A stretch of 36,487 nucleotides of DNA. Source: Amylibacter sp. (GTDB lineage: Bacteria; Pseudomonadota; Alphaproteobacteria; Rhodobacterales; Rhodobacteraceae). Below the pieces are notes generated by a model. The model searched no databases. It saw only the letters and a program-made list of their open reading frames with translations, and was not told where the DNA came from. The number at the start of each line of letters is the position of its first letter. Within the stretch, counting starts at the first letter, position 1. Below, in pieces: positions 1-7,481 of the stretch. Location: NCBI GenBank assembly GCA_016764475.1, contig JAESRV010000005.1:1-36487 (forward strand), written 5' to 3'. The translations under genes were made by a program, and so were the position numbers.

Positions 1-121
1 ACCAATGATTACACGCCTGTAAGTGTGCATTAAGCTTTCGCGGCTTGCAGAACATAACACATCGGTAATTGTGCGGGTTGGTTTTCATAGACCGCATAAT
101 CCGCTTCGCAGTTGCCACCAT

Positions 122-154
122 AAAAAACGGGCCGCCCTGTAAAGAGCCGCCCGT
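122..154 (-). terminator. Rho-independent terminator of sat/cysC
   Basis: On the minus strand, just downstream of the sat/cysC stop, a 6-bp stem (127-132 with 149-154, ACGGGC/GCCCGT) with a GC-rich interior is followed by six T residues (122-127 read on minus). This is the usual layout of an intrinsic terminator. Confidence 0.75.
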
Positions 155-177
155 CAGAAACAATTATAGTGGTGCGA

Positions 178-1890
178 TTATCCCGCAATCAACCCCATGC
201 TTTCCAGCATCAAAATCACCTGATGGGCACAGTCATCAACCCCTACATTTTCGGTCTCTAAGCTGATTTCAGGGTTTTCAGGTACATCATAAGGGTCTGA
301 AATACCTGTGAATTCCTTGATTTTACCGGCGCGGGCCAGTTTATACAGGCCCTTGCGGTCACGGCGTTCGCATTCCTCGATTGATGTGGCGACATGCACC
401 TCGATAAAGGCCCCGAATTCTTCAACGTCTTCACGCACTGCGCGGCGCGTGGTGGCATAAGGGGCGATGGGTGCACAAATTGCGATGCCACCGTTTTTGG
501 TGATTTCAGAGGCCACATAACCGATGCGCCGAATATTCAGGTCGCGGTGTTCTTTGGAAAAGCCCAGCTCGGATGACAGGTTTTTACGCACGATGTCGCC
601 GTCCAGCAAGGTCACGGGACGGCCGCCCATTTCCATCAATTTGACCATCAAGGCGTTGGCCACAGTGGATTTACCAGAACCGGAAAAGCCGGTGAAAAAC
701 ACAGTGAAACCCTGTTTCGAACGGGCCGGTTTTGATTTGCGCAATTCGTCGACCACAGCAGGGAACGAGAACCATTCGGGAATTTCCAGACCTTCGGATA
801 GGCGGCGGCGTAATTCGGTGCCTGAAATGTTCAGGATGGTGACATTTTCTTTATCTTCAATCTCGTCAATGGCTTCATATTGGGCGCGTTCCTGCACAAA
901 AACCATGTGCTTGAAAGGGACCATTTCGATGCCCATTTCCTCTTGATGTTCGCGGAACAGATCTTGCGCATCATAAGCCCCGTAAAAATCTTCGCCTTGG
1001 CTGTTTTTGCCGGGGCCTGCATGATCACGACCCACAATAAAGTGGGTACAGCCGTGATTGCGCCGTATCAGCCCGTGCCATACCGCTTCACGCGGGCCTG
1101 CCATACGCATGGCCAAGTTCAGCAGGCTCATGGATGTGGTCGATGACGGATATTGATCCAGCACGGCTTCATAACAACGCACACGGGTAAAGTGATCAAT
1201 GTCGCCGGGCTTTGTCAGGCCCACAATCGGATGGATCAACAGGTTGGCTTGGGCCTCTTTGGCCGCGCGGAAGGTTAATTCCTGATGCGCGCGGTGCAGC
1301 GGGTTGCGGGTTTGAAACGCCACGATACGGCGCCAACCAACTTTGCGGAAAAACGAGCGCAACTCGTTCGGGCTATCACGACGGGCGCGAAAATCGTAAT
1401 GGGTCACGGTGTTGATGCCAGTTATTTTACCGCCCAGATACACAGCCCCCGCCGTGTTATGCAGGTAATTCACCGCTGGATGTGCGCTGTCATCGGCACC
1501 GAAAACCATTTCGGCTTCTTTGGTTTTATCGGGTGTATAGATGTCTGATACATCCAGTATCGCCAAAATCACGCCTTCCAGATCACGCAGGGCAATTTTT
1601 TGGCCCGCTTCCAGTTTAGCCGCGAAATCTGTACCCACATCCAGTGTGATCGGCATTGGCCAAAGTGCGCCGTTTGCCAAGCGCATGTTTTCCACAACGG
1701 ACGTATAATCAGCCTCGCCCAAGAAACCTGTAAGCGGATAAAATCCGCCGTTCATCAGCAATTCCAGATCACAGATTTGACGCGCTGTCAGATCCCATGA
1801 CGGCAATTCGCCAGCTTCGGTTTTCAGCTTGTCGGCCTCATCAAAGGGGGCATAAAGTTCGGGGACGGGTAAAAGATTTTCTGCGGTCAT
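178..1890 (-). CDS. sat/cysC: Bifunctional sulfate adenylyltransferase / adenylylsulfate kinase
   Basis: This 570-aa fusion makes APS from ATP and sulfate, then phosphorylates it to PAPS, the first two steps of assimilatory sulfate activation in the cytoplasm. The N-terminal ATP sulfurylase part carries QTRNPLHRAH (the QxRNP and HxxH motifs) and GRDHAGPG. The C-terminal APS kinase part, from about residue 395, carries the P-loop GFSGSGKST and the LDGD motif. The frame is open to a TTG at 1902, but the ATG at 1890 has GGAA six bases upstream, so I take 1890. A good -35-like TTGACA lies upstream. The gene stands alone with its own terminator. No cysD/cysN or cysH is present in the window. Confidence 0.95.
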   Translation of the reverse strand: MTAENLLPVPELYAPFDEADKLKTEAGELPSWDLTARQICDLELLMNGGFYPLTGFLGEADYTSVVENMRLANGALWPMPITLDVGTDFAAKLEAGQKIALRDLEGVILAILDVSDIYTPDKTKEAEMVFGADDSAHPAVNYLHNTAGAVYLGGKITGINTVTHYDFRARRDSPNELRSFFRKVGWRRIVAFQTRNPLHRAHQELTFRAAKEAQANLLIHPIVGLTKPGDIDHFTRVRCYEAVLDQYPSSTTSMSLLNLAMRMAGPREAVWHGLIRRNHGCTHFIVGRDHAGPGKNSQGEDFYGAYDAQDLFREHQEEMGIEMVPFKHMVFVQERAQYEAIDEIEDKENVTILNISGTELRRRLSEGLEIPEWFSFPAVVDELRKSKPARSKQGFTVFFTGFSGSGKSTVANALMVKLMEMGGRPVTLLDGDIVRKNLSSELGFSKEHRDLNIRRIGYVASEITKNGGIAICAPIAPYATTRRAVREDVEEFGAFIEVHVATSIEECERRDRKGLYKLARAGKIKEFTGISDPYDVPENPEISLETENVGVDDCAHQVILMLESMGLIAG

Positions 1891-1987
1891 TGTGGTTTCC
1901 AAATATGAATACTAAGTGTCAAATACACTCACGCGCGGATAATACAAGTTTAGGTGACCAAAATAGGACGGAATCGTGGTGAAAATG

Positions 1988-2005
1988 CCCCTGTTGGAAC
2001 AGGGG
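1988..2005 (-). terminator. Terminator-like hairpin after trxB
   Basis: A perfect 8-bp stem (CCCCTGTT/AACAGGGG) with a 2-base spacer lies about 30 bases past the trxB stop. On the minus strand it is followed by CATTTTC, a weak T tract, so termination is likely but not certain. Confidence 0.6.
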
Positions 2006-2034
2006 TTCACGGTCTGGTTTGCAGGTAGAACCGT

Positions 2035-2976
2035 TTACTCTTGTTCCGACAAAAACCGCTCTGCTTCCAATGCAGCCATGCACCCCATGCCCGCAGAGGT
2101 TACCGCTTGGCGGTACAGGTGATCGGTCAAATCACCCGCCGCAAAGACGCCGGGGATTGAGGTGGCGGTACTGTCTGGCTTGGTCACAACATAGCCGCCC
2201 ATGTGGGTTTCCAGCTGGTCTATCACCAGTTCATTGGCCGGCGCGTGGCCGATGGCGACGAACACGCCTTTACAGGCAATTTCAGTGATTTCACCGGTTT
2301 TCGTATGTTTGACCTTGATACCTTCAACACCCAACGGCATGTCGGTGCCTGTGACCTCGATCAATTGGTGAAACCACAAGGGTTCAATCTTGTCGTTTTT
2401 CATCAAACGGTCGATCAGGATTTTTTCGGCGCGCAGCTCGTCACGGCGGTGGATCAATGTCACCTTAGAGGCAAAGTTGGTCAGGAACAAAGCTTCTTCC
2501 ACAGCCGTGTTCCCACCCCCGATCACAACGATTTCCTGCCCTTTGTAAAAGAACCCGTCGCATGTGGCACAGGCCGATACGCCAAAGCCCTTGAACTTTT
2601 CTTCCGTGTCCAGCCCCAGCCATTTGGCCCGCGCACCCGTGGCCAGAATGACCGCGTCGGCCATGTATGTGGTGCCGCTGTCACCAATGGCTGTGAACGG
2701 GCGTTTTGACAGGTCAAGATCGGTGATAATATCGCCGATTATTTCGGTGCCCATAGCCTTGGTGTGGGCCTCCATCCGCAGCATCAGGTCGGGGCCTTGC
2801 ACTTCGGTATCACCCGGCCAGTTTTCCACTTCGGTCGTGGTGGTCAACTGCCCACCCGGCTCAATGCCCTGCACCAAAATCGGGTCAAGCATGGCACGAG
2901 AGCCATATACGCCTGCGGTATATCCCGCAGGGCCGGAACCGATGATCAGAAGTTTTGTGTGGCGGGTATCAGACAT
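2035..2976 (-). CDS. trxB: Thioredoxin-disulfide reductase
   Basis: This 313-aa NADPH/FAD flavoprotein reduces thioredoxin. The FAD-binding [10 protein letters not shown] lies at residues 13-22. The redox-active CATC is C136-A-T-C139. A second nucleotide-binding motif, GGGNTA, follows, and near the C-terminus comes the FAD motif GVFAAGDL. Length matches the bacterial low-Mr family of about 310-320 aa. The ATG at 2976 starts right at the conserved N-terminus. The gene is divergent from the Lrp-type regulator at 3151, sharing a 174-bp AT-rich intergenic region, so that regulator may act here; this is inference from position only. Confidence 0.96.
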   Translation of the reverse strand: MSDTRHTKLLIIGSGPAGYTAGVYGSRAMLDPILVQGIEPGGQLTTTTEVENWPGDTEVQGPDLMLRMEAHTKAMGTEIIGDIITDLDLSKRPFTAIGDSGTTYMADAVILATGARAKWLGLDTEEKFKGFGVSACATCDGFFYKGQEIVVIGGGNTAVEEALFLTNFASKVTLIHRRDELRAEKILIDRLMKNDKIEPLWFHQLIEVTGTDMPLGVEGIKVKHTKTGEITEIACKGVFVAIGHAPANELVIDQLETHMGGYVVTKPDSTATSIPGVFAAGDLTDHLYRQAVTSAGMGCMAALEAERFLSEQE

Positions 2977-3104
2977 GTTAGGGACTCACTTAAATTTCGC
3001 TTTTATGATCTATATACGCAGGCCGATTGAAAAGGGAAAGCCATGCTGGAAGAGGGCTGATTTCAGGGTTGGTGTATTATAAAACTTTATCTTTAGCGCA
3101 AAAT

Positions 3105-3121
3105 ATGTAATAAAATTACAT
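3105..3121. promoter_or_regulatory. Palindrome upstream of lrp-type gene, possible autoregulatory operator
   Basis: ATGTAAT-AAA-ATTACAT is a perfect 7-bp-arm inverted repeat, 30 bases before the start of the Lrp/AsnC gene, in AT-rich DNA. Lrp-family proteins commonly bind AT-rich dyads near their own promoters. Assignment to this regulator is inference. Confidence 0.45.
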
Positions 3122-3150
3122 AAATACGAAACAAATGAAAAGGCCAGACC

Positions 3151-3633
3151 GTGGTATCATCTAAGCTGGATGCAATAGACCTGAAGCTTTTGTCCCTGTT
3201 GCAAGAAGACGGGCGTATGACCAATGTTGATATGGCCAAAGCTGTGGGCATTTCGGCCCCGCCTTGCCTGCGCCGTATCCGCGCTTTGCAAGATAACGGG
3301 TTAATTCAGGGGTTTCATGCGGATGTGAATGAAAAGGCACTAGGCTTTGAGGTCAAGGCATTTGCCATGGTCGGGCTGCATTCGCAGGCGGAAGTGGATT
3401 TAAGTGCTTTTGAGGAACGCTGCCGTAACTGGCCACTGGTGCGCGAATGCCATATGCTGAACGGCGAGATCGATTTTATATTGAAGTGCCTGTCGCCTGA
3501 TCTATCCAGTTTTCAAAGCTTTATTACAGAAGAACTGACATCCGCCGATAACGTGGCAAGCGTGAAAACATCGCTGGTGATACGCGGGGCAAAAGATAAG
3601 CCGGGCGTGCCGTTTTCAGTGATTAAACGTTAA
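3151..3633 (+). CDS. Lrp/AsnC family transcriptional regulator
   Basis: A 160-aa protein with an N-terminal winged helix-turn-helix (about residues 5-60; LLSLLQEDGRMTNVDMAKAV and CLRRIRALQDNG) and a C-terminal RAM/AsnC ligand-binding domain (about 70-150; VRECHMLNGEIDFILK). Such proteins sense amino acids and form octamers. The start is GTG at 3151: it precedes the conserved first helix, and the ATG at 3135 is out of frame. Ligand and targets are unknown. The nearest divergent gene is trxB. A dyad at 3105-3121 is a candidate own operator. Confidence 0.9.
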   Translation: MVSSKLDAIDLKLLSLLQEDGRMTNVDMAKAVGISAPPCLRRIRALQDNGLIQGFHADVNEKALGFEVKAFAMVGLHSQAEVDLSAFEERCRNWPLVRECHMLNGEIDFILKCLSPDLSSFQSFITEELTSADNVASVKTSLVIRGAKDKPGVPFSVIKR

Positions 3634-3644
3634 GTAGCAACGCT

Positions 3645-3782
3645 TTAAGCGGCTTTGGTGCATGTATCTTGATGCAGGCCAATGAAGGCCGCTGGGCGGG
3701 TGTTTTGTTGCCACGGCATATCAAAATTATTGTCTACTGCTTCTTTTAAGATCTGTTTTAACCAACGTTTTTCAGTACGCAT
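3645..3782 (-). CDS. Small conserved-type protein, 45 aa
   Basis: A 46-codon frame, ATG at 3782 to TAA at 3645, encodes a basic N-terminus (MRTEKRWLKQILKEA), a central MPWQQNTRPAAFI and a short Cys-containing tail. GGAG sits eight bases before the ATG. The pattern of a KRWLK helix followed by MPW and RxAAFI resembles short proteins I associate with Rhodobacteraceae genomes, but I cannot name a function. It lies tail to tail with the Lrp gene, 11 bp from its stop. The long plus-strand frame across the same bases has no convincing start. Coding status rests on the start/RBS, codon choice and recalled family resemblance. Confidence 0.65.
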   Translation of the reverse strand: MRTEKRWLKQILKEAVDNNFDMPWQQNTRPAAFIGLHQDTCTKAA

Positions 3783-4103
3783 GATACTACTCCATCTACT
3801 CTTGTTTCACCGCTTACCTGATACTGATTTTACTTTTTACAATGCGGTTGGCATGTTGTTTACCATGATGTCTAATCTAAGGATTATTGGGGCATGAAAA
3901 GGGCGGATTGGAAAAGGTTGAAATTATTTTTAGACAAATAAGTGTCAATTGTGTCAAAATTGGAAACAGTAGAGTACTGGGTTGATAGTAAAGGGTAAAA
4001 TATATAATTTTTTGCAATTATATAGCTTATTTTAGTTAATTTCTTAATACTTTATGGCAGAAATTTGGCTGTTGTTCGACTAAGGTTTGTCTGCTTTTGA
4101 TAT
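3783..4103. other. AT-rich intergenic stretch without a gene
   Basis: About 320 bp between the 45-aa gene and the end of pgeF. It is strongly AT-rich, with runs such as AATATATAATTTTTTGCAATTATATAG around 4000-4025. It should hold the promoter of the 45-aa gene. I see no convincing coding frame, RNA fold or clear terminator for pgeF. Confidence 0.5.
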
Positions 4104-4856
4104 TTACAAACGAATAACCGAAATCAAACGGCCATAGTCAGCTTTATTTTGATGACAGGTGCGCCGGTATGAATAGAAACGGTCGGGATCTGAATAGGTG
4201 CAATGCCCTGTCCATGTAGCGTGTCCCACGCCTGCGGTGCGTAATTGGTGCAGGCAAAAAGACGGCAGGTCAAATTGCATGCGGTCATCGGTGCCTTGGG
4301 CAAAGAAACGGCTGTATTCCATATCTTGGGCAATGAAATCTTCAAAAAACTCTGGCCCCACCTCATATGCGCGTTGGCTGATTGTGGGGCCGACCACGGC
4401 TGTGATGTTTTCGCGTTTGGCGCCTATTGCTTCCATAGCCGCAATCGTTGCTTGCGCAATCCCGCCCATAGCGCCTTTCCAGCCGGAATGGGCGGCACCC
4501 ACAACGGCGGCTTTCGGGTCGTTGAATAGGATCGGTGCGCAATCGGCGGTTAAGATGCCAAGGGCAATGCCTTTGGTTGCGGTGACCATGGCGTCAGCCT
4601 TGATGCCTTTATCGCTAGGCTGTGTCAGGGTGATAACATCGGCAGAGTGTACCTGATGCACCGATTGCAGGGCGGCCAGCTCAACTTGTACGGTGTCAGC
4701 CACAAGGCTGCGGTTGGCCAGCACAGTTTCGCGGGTATCATCTGACCCCAGACCGCAGTTCAGACCCGCATAGATACCGCCCGACCCACCGCCTTTGCGG
4801 GTAAAGAACCCGTGTTGGGCAGATAGGGCATCAGAGGTCAGTATTTCCAGTGTCAT
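4104..4856 (-). CDS. pgeF: Peptidoglycan editing factor / laccase-domain protein (YfiH family)
   Basis: A 250-aa member of the YfiH/PgeF (DUF152, 'polyphenol oxidase') family. E. coli YfiH prevents misincorporation of non-canonical amino acids into peptidoglycan, and relatives have purine nucleoside activities. The zinc-site residues are visible: HQVH (H67/H70), TADC (C106) and AAHSGW (H123). The frame runs on upstream to 5042, but those 62 codons lie inside an inserted repeat; the family start is MTLEIL at 4856. This ATG directly abuts the target TA of that repeat. The gene closes the lgt-midA-pgeF operon. Its native upstream sequence was replaced by the element, leaving only a weak AGG before the ATG. 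Confidence 0.9.
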   Translation of the reverse strand: MTLEILTSDALSAQHGFFTRKGGGSGGIYAGLNCGLGSDDTRETVLANRSLVADTVQVELAALQSVHQVHSADVITLTQPSDKGIKADAMVTATKGIALGILTADCAPILFNDPKAAVVGAAHSGWKGAMGGIAQATIAAMEAIGAKRENITAVVGPTISQRAYEVGPEFFEDFIAQDMEYSRFFAQGTDDRMQFDLPSFCLHQLRTAGVGHATWTGHCTYSDPDRFYSYRRTCHQNKADYGRLISVIRL

Positions 4857-4858
4857 TA

Positions 4859-5122
4859 GGGCCTGTTGACGTTCACCACTTCGCATCAGTTTACCCCTGT
4901 TTCGTGTCCTACAATGAATTAAAGTACAGGAATATCCGGATATTTCCAGCTTTAATGAAGCCGTAGGGCGCGAAACAGGGGTAAACCCGTAGGGCGGGGC
5001 GTATTTTGTCCACAATCCTCCCAATAATCGATTGCGTAGCAACAGTACGCCGCACGCTCATTGGAACAATTCTGAACAAAATACACTTCCGCTGATGCGA
5101 AGTGGTGAACGTCAACAGGCCC
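4859..5122. mobile_element. MITE-like non-autonomous element with 31-bp perfect terminal inverted repeats
   Basis: The element is 264 bp. Its ends, 4859-4889 and 5092-5122, are perfect 31-bp inverted repeats beginning GGGCCTGTTGACG. TA dinucleotides flank both sides (4857-4858 and 5123-5124), consistent with a TA target duplication as made by IS630/mariner-type transposases. No transposase is encoded. Internal inverted repeats (4889-4904 with 4971-4986; palindrome 4918-4956) make it highly foldable. It separates midA from pgeF, and its outermost G completes the midA stop codon TAG. The parent transposon is not in the window, so family assignment is inference. Confidence 0.88.
4889..4986. repeat. 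Nested inverted repeats inside the MITE
   Basis: A 16-bp perfect inverted repeat (GTTTACCCCTGTTTCG at 4889-4904; its complement at 4971-4986) encloses a 39-bp near-perfect palindrome, 4918-4956, centred on ATATCCGGATAT with ATTAAAG/CTTTAAT ends. A short direct repeat CCGTAGGGCG occurs at 4961 and 4987. Confidence 0.85.
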
Positions 5123-6174
5123 TAATCAAACCCCGCCGGATGGGCCGCCCCGTTGGGGGTGATGGCTATTGCCTTGAAAAGCTGCCCCATTTCAGCGGGG
5201 TGGGTCAAGCGGCGATGGGCGGTGATGTGGTTTTCCAATGCAGCACCTTGTAATTTTGCGGCCAAAGATTGCGCACGCGCGGTAATGCCCAAGCGTTCCA
5301 GTAGAATGCCTTGCGCGGTCAGCCCGCTGACCTGCGCGAAAGCTTCCGCTGCCTGTGTCAGGGATTGAAAGTTTACATGGGCGGTCAGGTCGGCGATGCC
5401 ACAATCCTTCAAAGGATCGACTTTTTCGTGATTGTGTACCGCCTGAAATGTATCGCCCTTTGGCTGGTAGTCACCATAATCCAGTATCAGGGCAGCCCCG
5501 CCATGTGCGCCGATAATACGGGCAACATCTGCCGTGAGTGCCACCGCACTTGGGCAAAGCTCCAGAACTGTGCCAAGGTCGGCGTCTTTAAACACGGTTG
5601 TCGGGGTAAGACCCGCCAGAATAAAGCCCAATGCGCCACCGTTTGCCCCCACCATCTGTTGCTGCCAGCCGTGTTCAGTGCGGATATGCTGGCTGATCGG
5701 CAGGCAATCGAAAAACTCATTAGCGACTAAGTATAGGGCTTGTTCCGGTAATTCTGTTACACTGCCGGCCCATTGCACATTATACCCATCCAGAGTTTTT
5801 TCTTGCACGGTGCGCAGTTCCGGGCTGACCTCTACCAGAATGATCTTGGCGGCGGCGTGAAACCCTGCCACAGCTTTGGTTGCCCGCAGTATATCGGCCA
5901 TTAAAGTACCGCGCCCCGGCCCAAGTTCAGCCAGCGTAAACTGTTCAGGTGCCCCTTGATCCATCCAAGCCTGTGCCAGACACAGCCCCAGCATTTCGCC
6001 GAACATCTGGCTTATTTCGGGGGCGGTTACAAAATCCCCTGTGCTGCCAAGCGGTTGATGGGTTGTGTAATAGCCGTGTTCGGGGTGCAGCAGGCACTGG
6101 GTCATGTATTCGGCAATGGTAATCGGGCCGGAACGGGCGATTTGTGCAAGTATTATATCCGTCAGTTCTGTCAT
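5122..6174 (-). CDS. SAM-dependent methyltransferase, MidA/NDUFAF7 family
   Basis: A 350-aa class I methyltransferase of the DUF185 family. The mitochondrial homologue NDUFAF7 methylates an arginine of a complex I subunit; the bacterial role is probably similar but unproven. Family motifs are present: EYMTQCLLHPEHGYYT near the N-terminus, GDFVTAPEISQMFGE, the SAM-binding ELGPGRGTLMADILR, and VANEFFDCLPI. It lies 10 bp after lgt on the same strand, in the order usual for Rhodobacterales. The stop codon is TAG made from the TA target site plus the first G of the MITE; without the element it would be TAA overlapping the pgeF ATG. Confidence 0.92.
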   Translation of the reverse strand: MTELTDIILAQIARSGPITIAEYMTQCLLHPEHGYYTTHQPLGSTGDFVTAPEISQMFGEMLGLCLAQAWMDQGAPEQFTLAELGPGRGTLMADILRATKAVAGFHAAAKIILVEVSPELRTVQEKTLDGYNVQWAGSVTELPEQALYLVANEFFDCLPISQHIRTEHGWQQQMVGANGGALGFILAGLTPTTVFKDADLGTVLELCPSAVALTADVARIIGAHGGAALILDYGDYQPKGDTFQAVHNHEKVDPLKDCGIADLTAHVNFQSLTQAAEAFAQVSGLTAQGILLERLGITARAQSLAAKLQGAALENHITAHRRLTHPAEMGQLFKAIAITPNGAAHPAGFD

Positions 6175-6184
6175 GCCAGTGCGG

Positions 6185-7084
6185 TCATGCCCGCCAGCGT
6201 ACGAACAGTAATATCGCCAAGCCTACCACGATCATCGGGATCGACAGGATTTGGCCCATGGATAGGCCCAGGCTGTCAATATCCTGCCCAAAGCGGATGA
6301 CATGGCCCCATGGATTTGTTGGCCCTGTGAACTGTGCGTCCCCTTGACGAAAGCCTTCAACGATTGTGCGCGCGATGCCGTAACCGATGAAAAACACGCC
6401 GATGATTTGGCCGGGTATCTTCAGCCAACCGCGCCTGAAGATCAGGAAGGTGATGATTGCGAATAGAACAATGCCCTCAAGGGCGGCTTCATATAGCTGT
6501 GACGGGTGGCGGCCGCAGGTGTCACTTAGCCACCAGATAGGGCAGTCTGCCCCCGGAAATTCCATCGCCCAAGGCACATCTGTCGGGCGGCCCCACAGTT
6601 CTGCATTGATGAAATTGGCCAAGCGGCCCAAGAACAACCCGATTGTAACGGATGCGGCCAGCGTATCACCGACAGCCCAGGGGTTCAGTTTGTTTTTCCA
6701 ACAGAATATCAGCCCTGCGGTGATGACGCCCAGAAAACCACCGTGAAAAGATAACCCGCCTTCCCAAACCCGCATGATATTGCCTGGGTTTTGCAGGAAA
6801 AAATCAAGATTATAGAACACCACATAGCCAAACCGCCCGCCCAATATGGTGCCGATAATCATCCACGTCAGCATGTCTTCGACCTGTAATTTCGTCAGCG
6901 GCGGGGTGCCGTTTTTCCAAAGGTTCGTGTTTTTGATCAAACGGTTGATCCACCATGTTGCCAGTAAAAAGGCCGCGATATAGGCAAGTGCGTACCAGCG
7001 GATCGCCAGTGTGAAGCCAAAAACCTCAAATGAAAACAGGATCGGGTCGATCTGCGGAAACGGGATTAGGTATGTATATATCAT
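6185..7084 (-). CDS. lgt: Prolipoprotein diacylglyceryl transferase
   Basis: An inner-membrane enzyme that transfers diacylglycerol from phosphatidylglycerol to the lipobox cysteine of prolipoproteins. It has several membrane segments and the Lgt signature GRLANFINAELWGRP, plus the N-terminal IPFPQIDPILF typical of the family. The start is uncertain: in-frame ATGs at 7084 and 7093 and a TTG at 7120 all lack a clear ribosome site; I favour the MIYTYLIPFP start because relatives begin close to IPFPQIDP. About 299 aa from that start. First gene of lgt-midA-pgeF, divergent from ubiK. A DUF2927 lipoprotein at 15.3 kb would be one substrate. Confidence 0.93.
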   Translation of the reverse strand: MIYTYLIPFPQIDPILFSFEVFGFTLAIRWYALAYIAAFLLATWWINRLIKNTNLWKNGTPPLTKLQVEDMLTWMIIGTILGGRFGYVVFYNLDFFLQNPGNIMRVWEGGLSFHGGFLGVITAGLIFCWKNKLNPWAVGDTLAASVTIGLFLGRLANFINAELWGRPTDVPWAMEFPGADCPIWWLSDTCGRHPSQLYEAALEGIVLFAIITFLIFRRGWLKIPGQIIGVFFIGYGIARTIVEGFRQGDAQFTGPTNPWGHVIRFGQDIDSLGLSMGQILSIPMIVVGLAILLFVRWRA

Positions 7085-7190
7085 GGGGTGCATGAATGGC
7101 GCGAATGGTCGCAAAGTCAAGTGGGCCTATTGGCTTTTTGTGTTATAGGCGGCATATAGTAATTAACAGTTTTTACGGAGCCCACAAATC

Positions 7191-7481
7191 ATGCAAACCC
7201 GCAGCAAAATATTCGAAGATGTAAGTAAATTGATGACAAACGCCTTGGGTGTGGCCCAAGGGGCCAAGGATGAGGCCGAAAATGCGGCGAAATCACTGGT
7301 TGATCGCTGGCTGGCAGACCGCGATTTTGTCACCCGCGAAGAGTTTGACGCAGTGCGTTTGATGGCGCAAAAGGCGCGTGAAGAAAACGCGGCTTTGCTG
7401 GCGCGCATTGAAGCACTTGAGGTGAAGAAAAAACCTGCGGCGAAGAAGCCTGCGGCGAAAAAAACGGCTGCTAAGAAATAG
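7191..7481 (+). CDS. ubiK: UbiK-like accessory factor (BMFP domain)
   Basis: A 96-aa protein of the YqiC/BMFP family; E. coli UbiK assists aerobic ubiquinone synthesis and binds membranes as a coiled-coil trimer. Residues 1-75 carry the family pattern: KIFEDVSKLM, then an amphipathic helix, then FVTREEFDAVRLMAQKAREENAALLARIEAL as a coiled coil. The last 20 residues are a lysine/alanine tail built of PAAKK-type repeats, a common alphaproteobacterial extension. A GGAG ribosome site precedes the ATG. Divergent from lgt. Its end overlaps the end of the GntR gene on the other strand by 11 bp. Confidence 0.88.
   Translation: MQTRSKIFEDVSKLMTNALGVAQGAKDEAENAAKSLVDRWLADRDFVTREEFDAVRLMAQKAREENAALLARIEALEVKKKPAAKKPAAKKTAAKK

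Noticed and set aside
3682-3897. 71-codon plus-strand frame after the Lrp gene
   Set aside because: It lies antisense to the better supported 45-aa gene, has no ribosome site, and its sequence is Phe/Leu/Cys-rich noise.
4857-5042. N-terminal extension of pgeF by 62 codons
   Set aside because: The codons lie in the MITE and its repeats; the family start is MTLEIL.
5032-5253. Plus-strand frame covering the MITE end
   Set aside because: It runs antisense across midA and the terminal repeat, with no recognisable protein.
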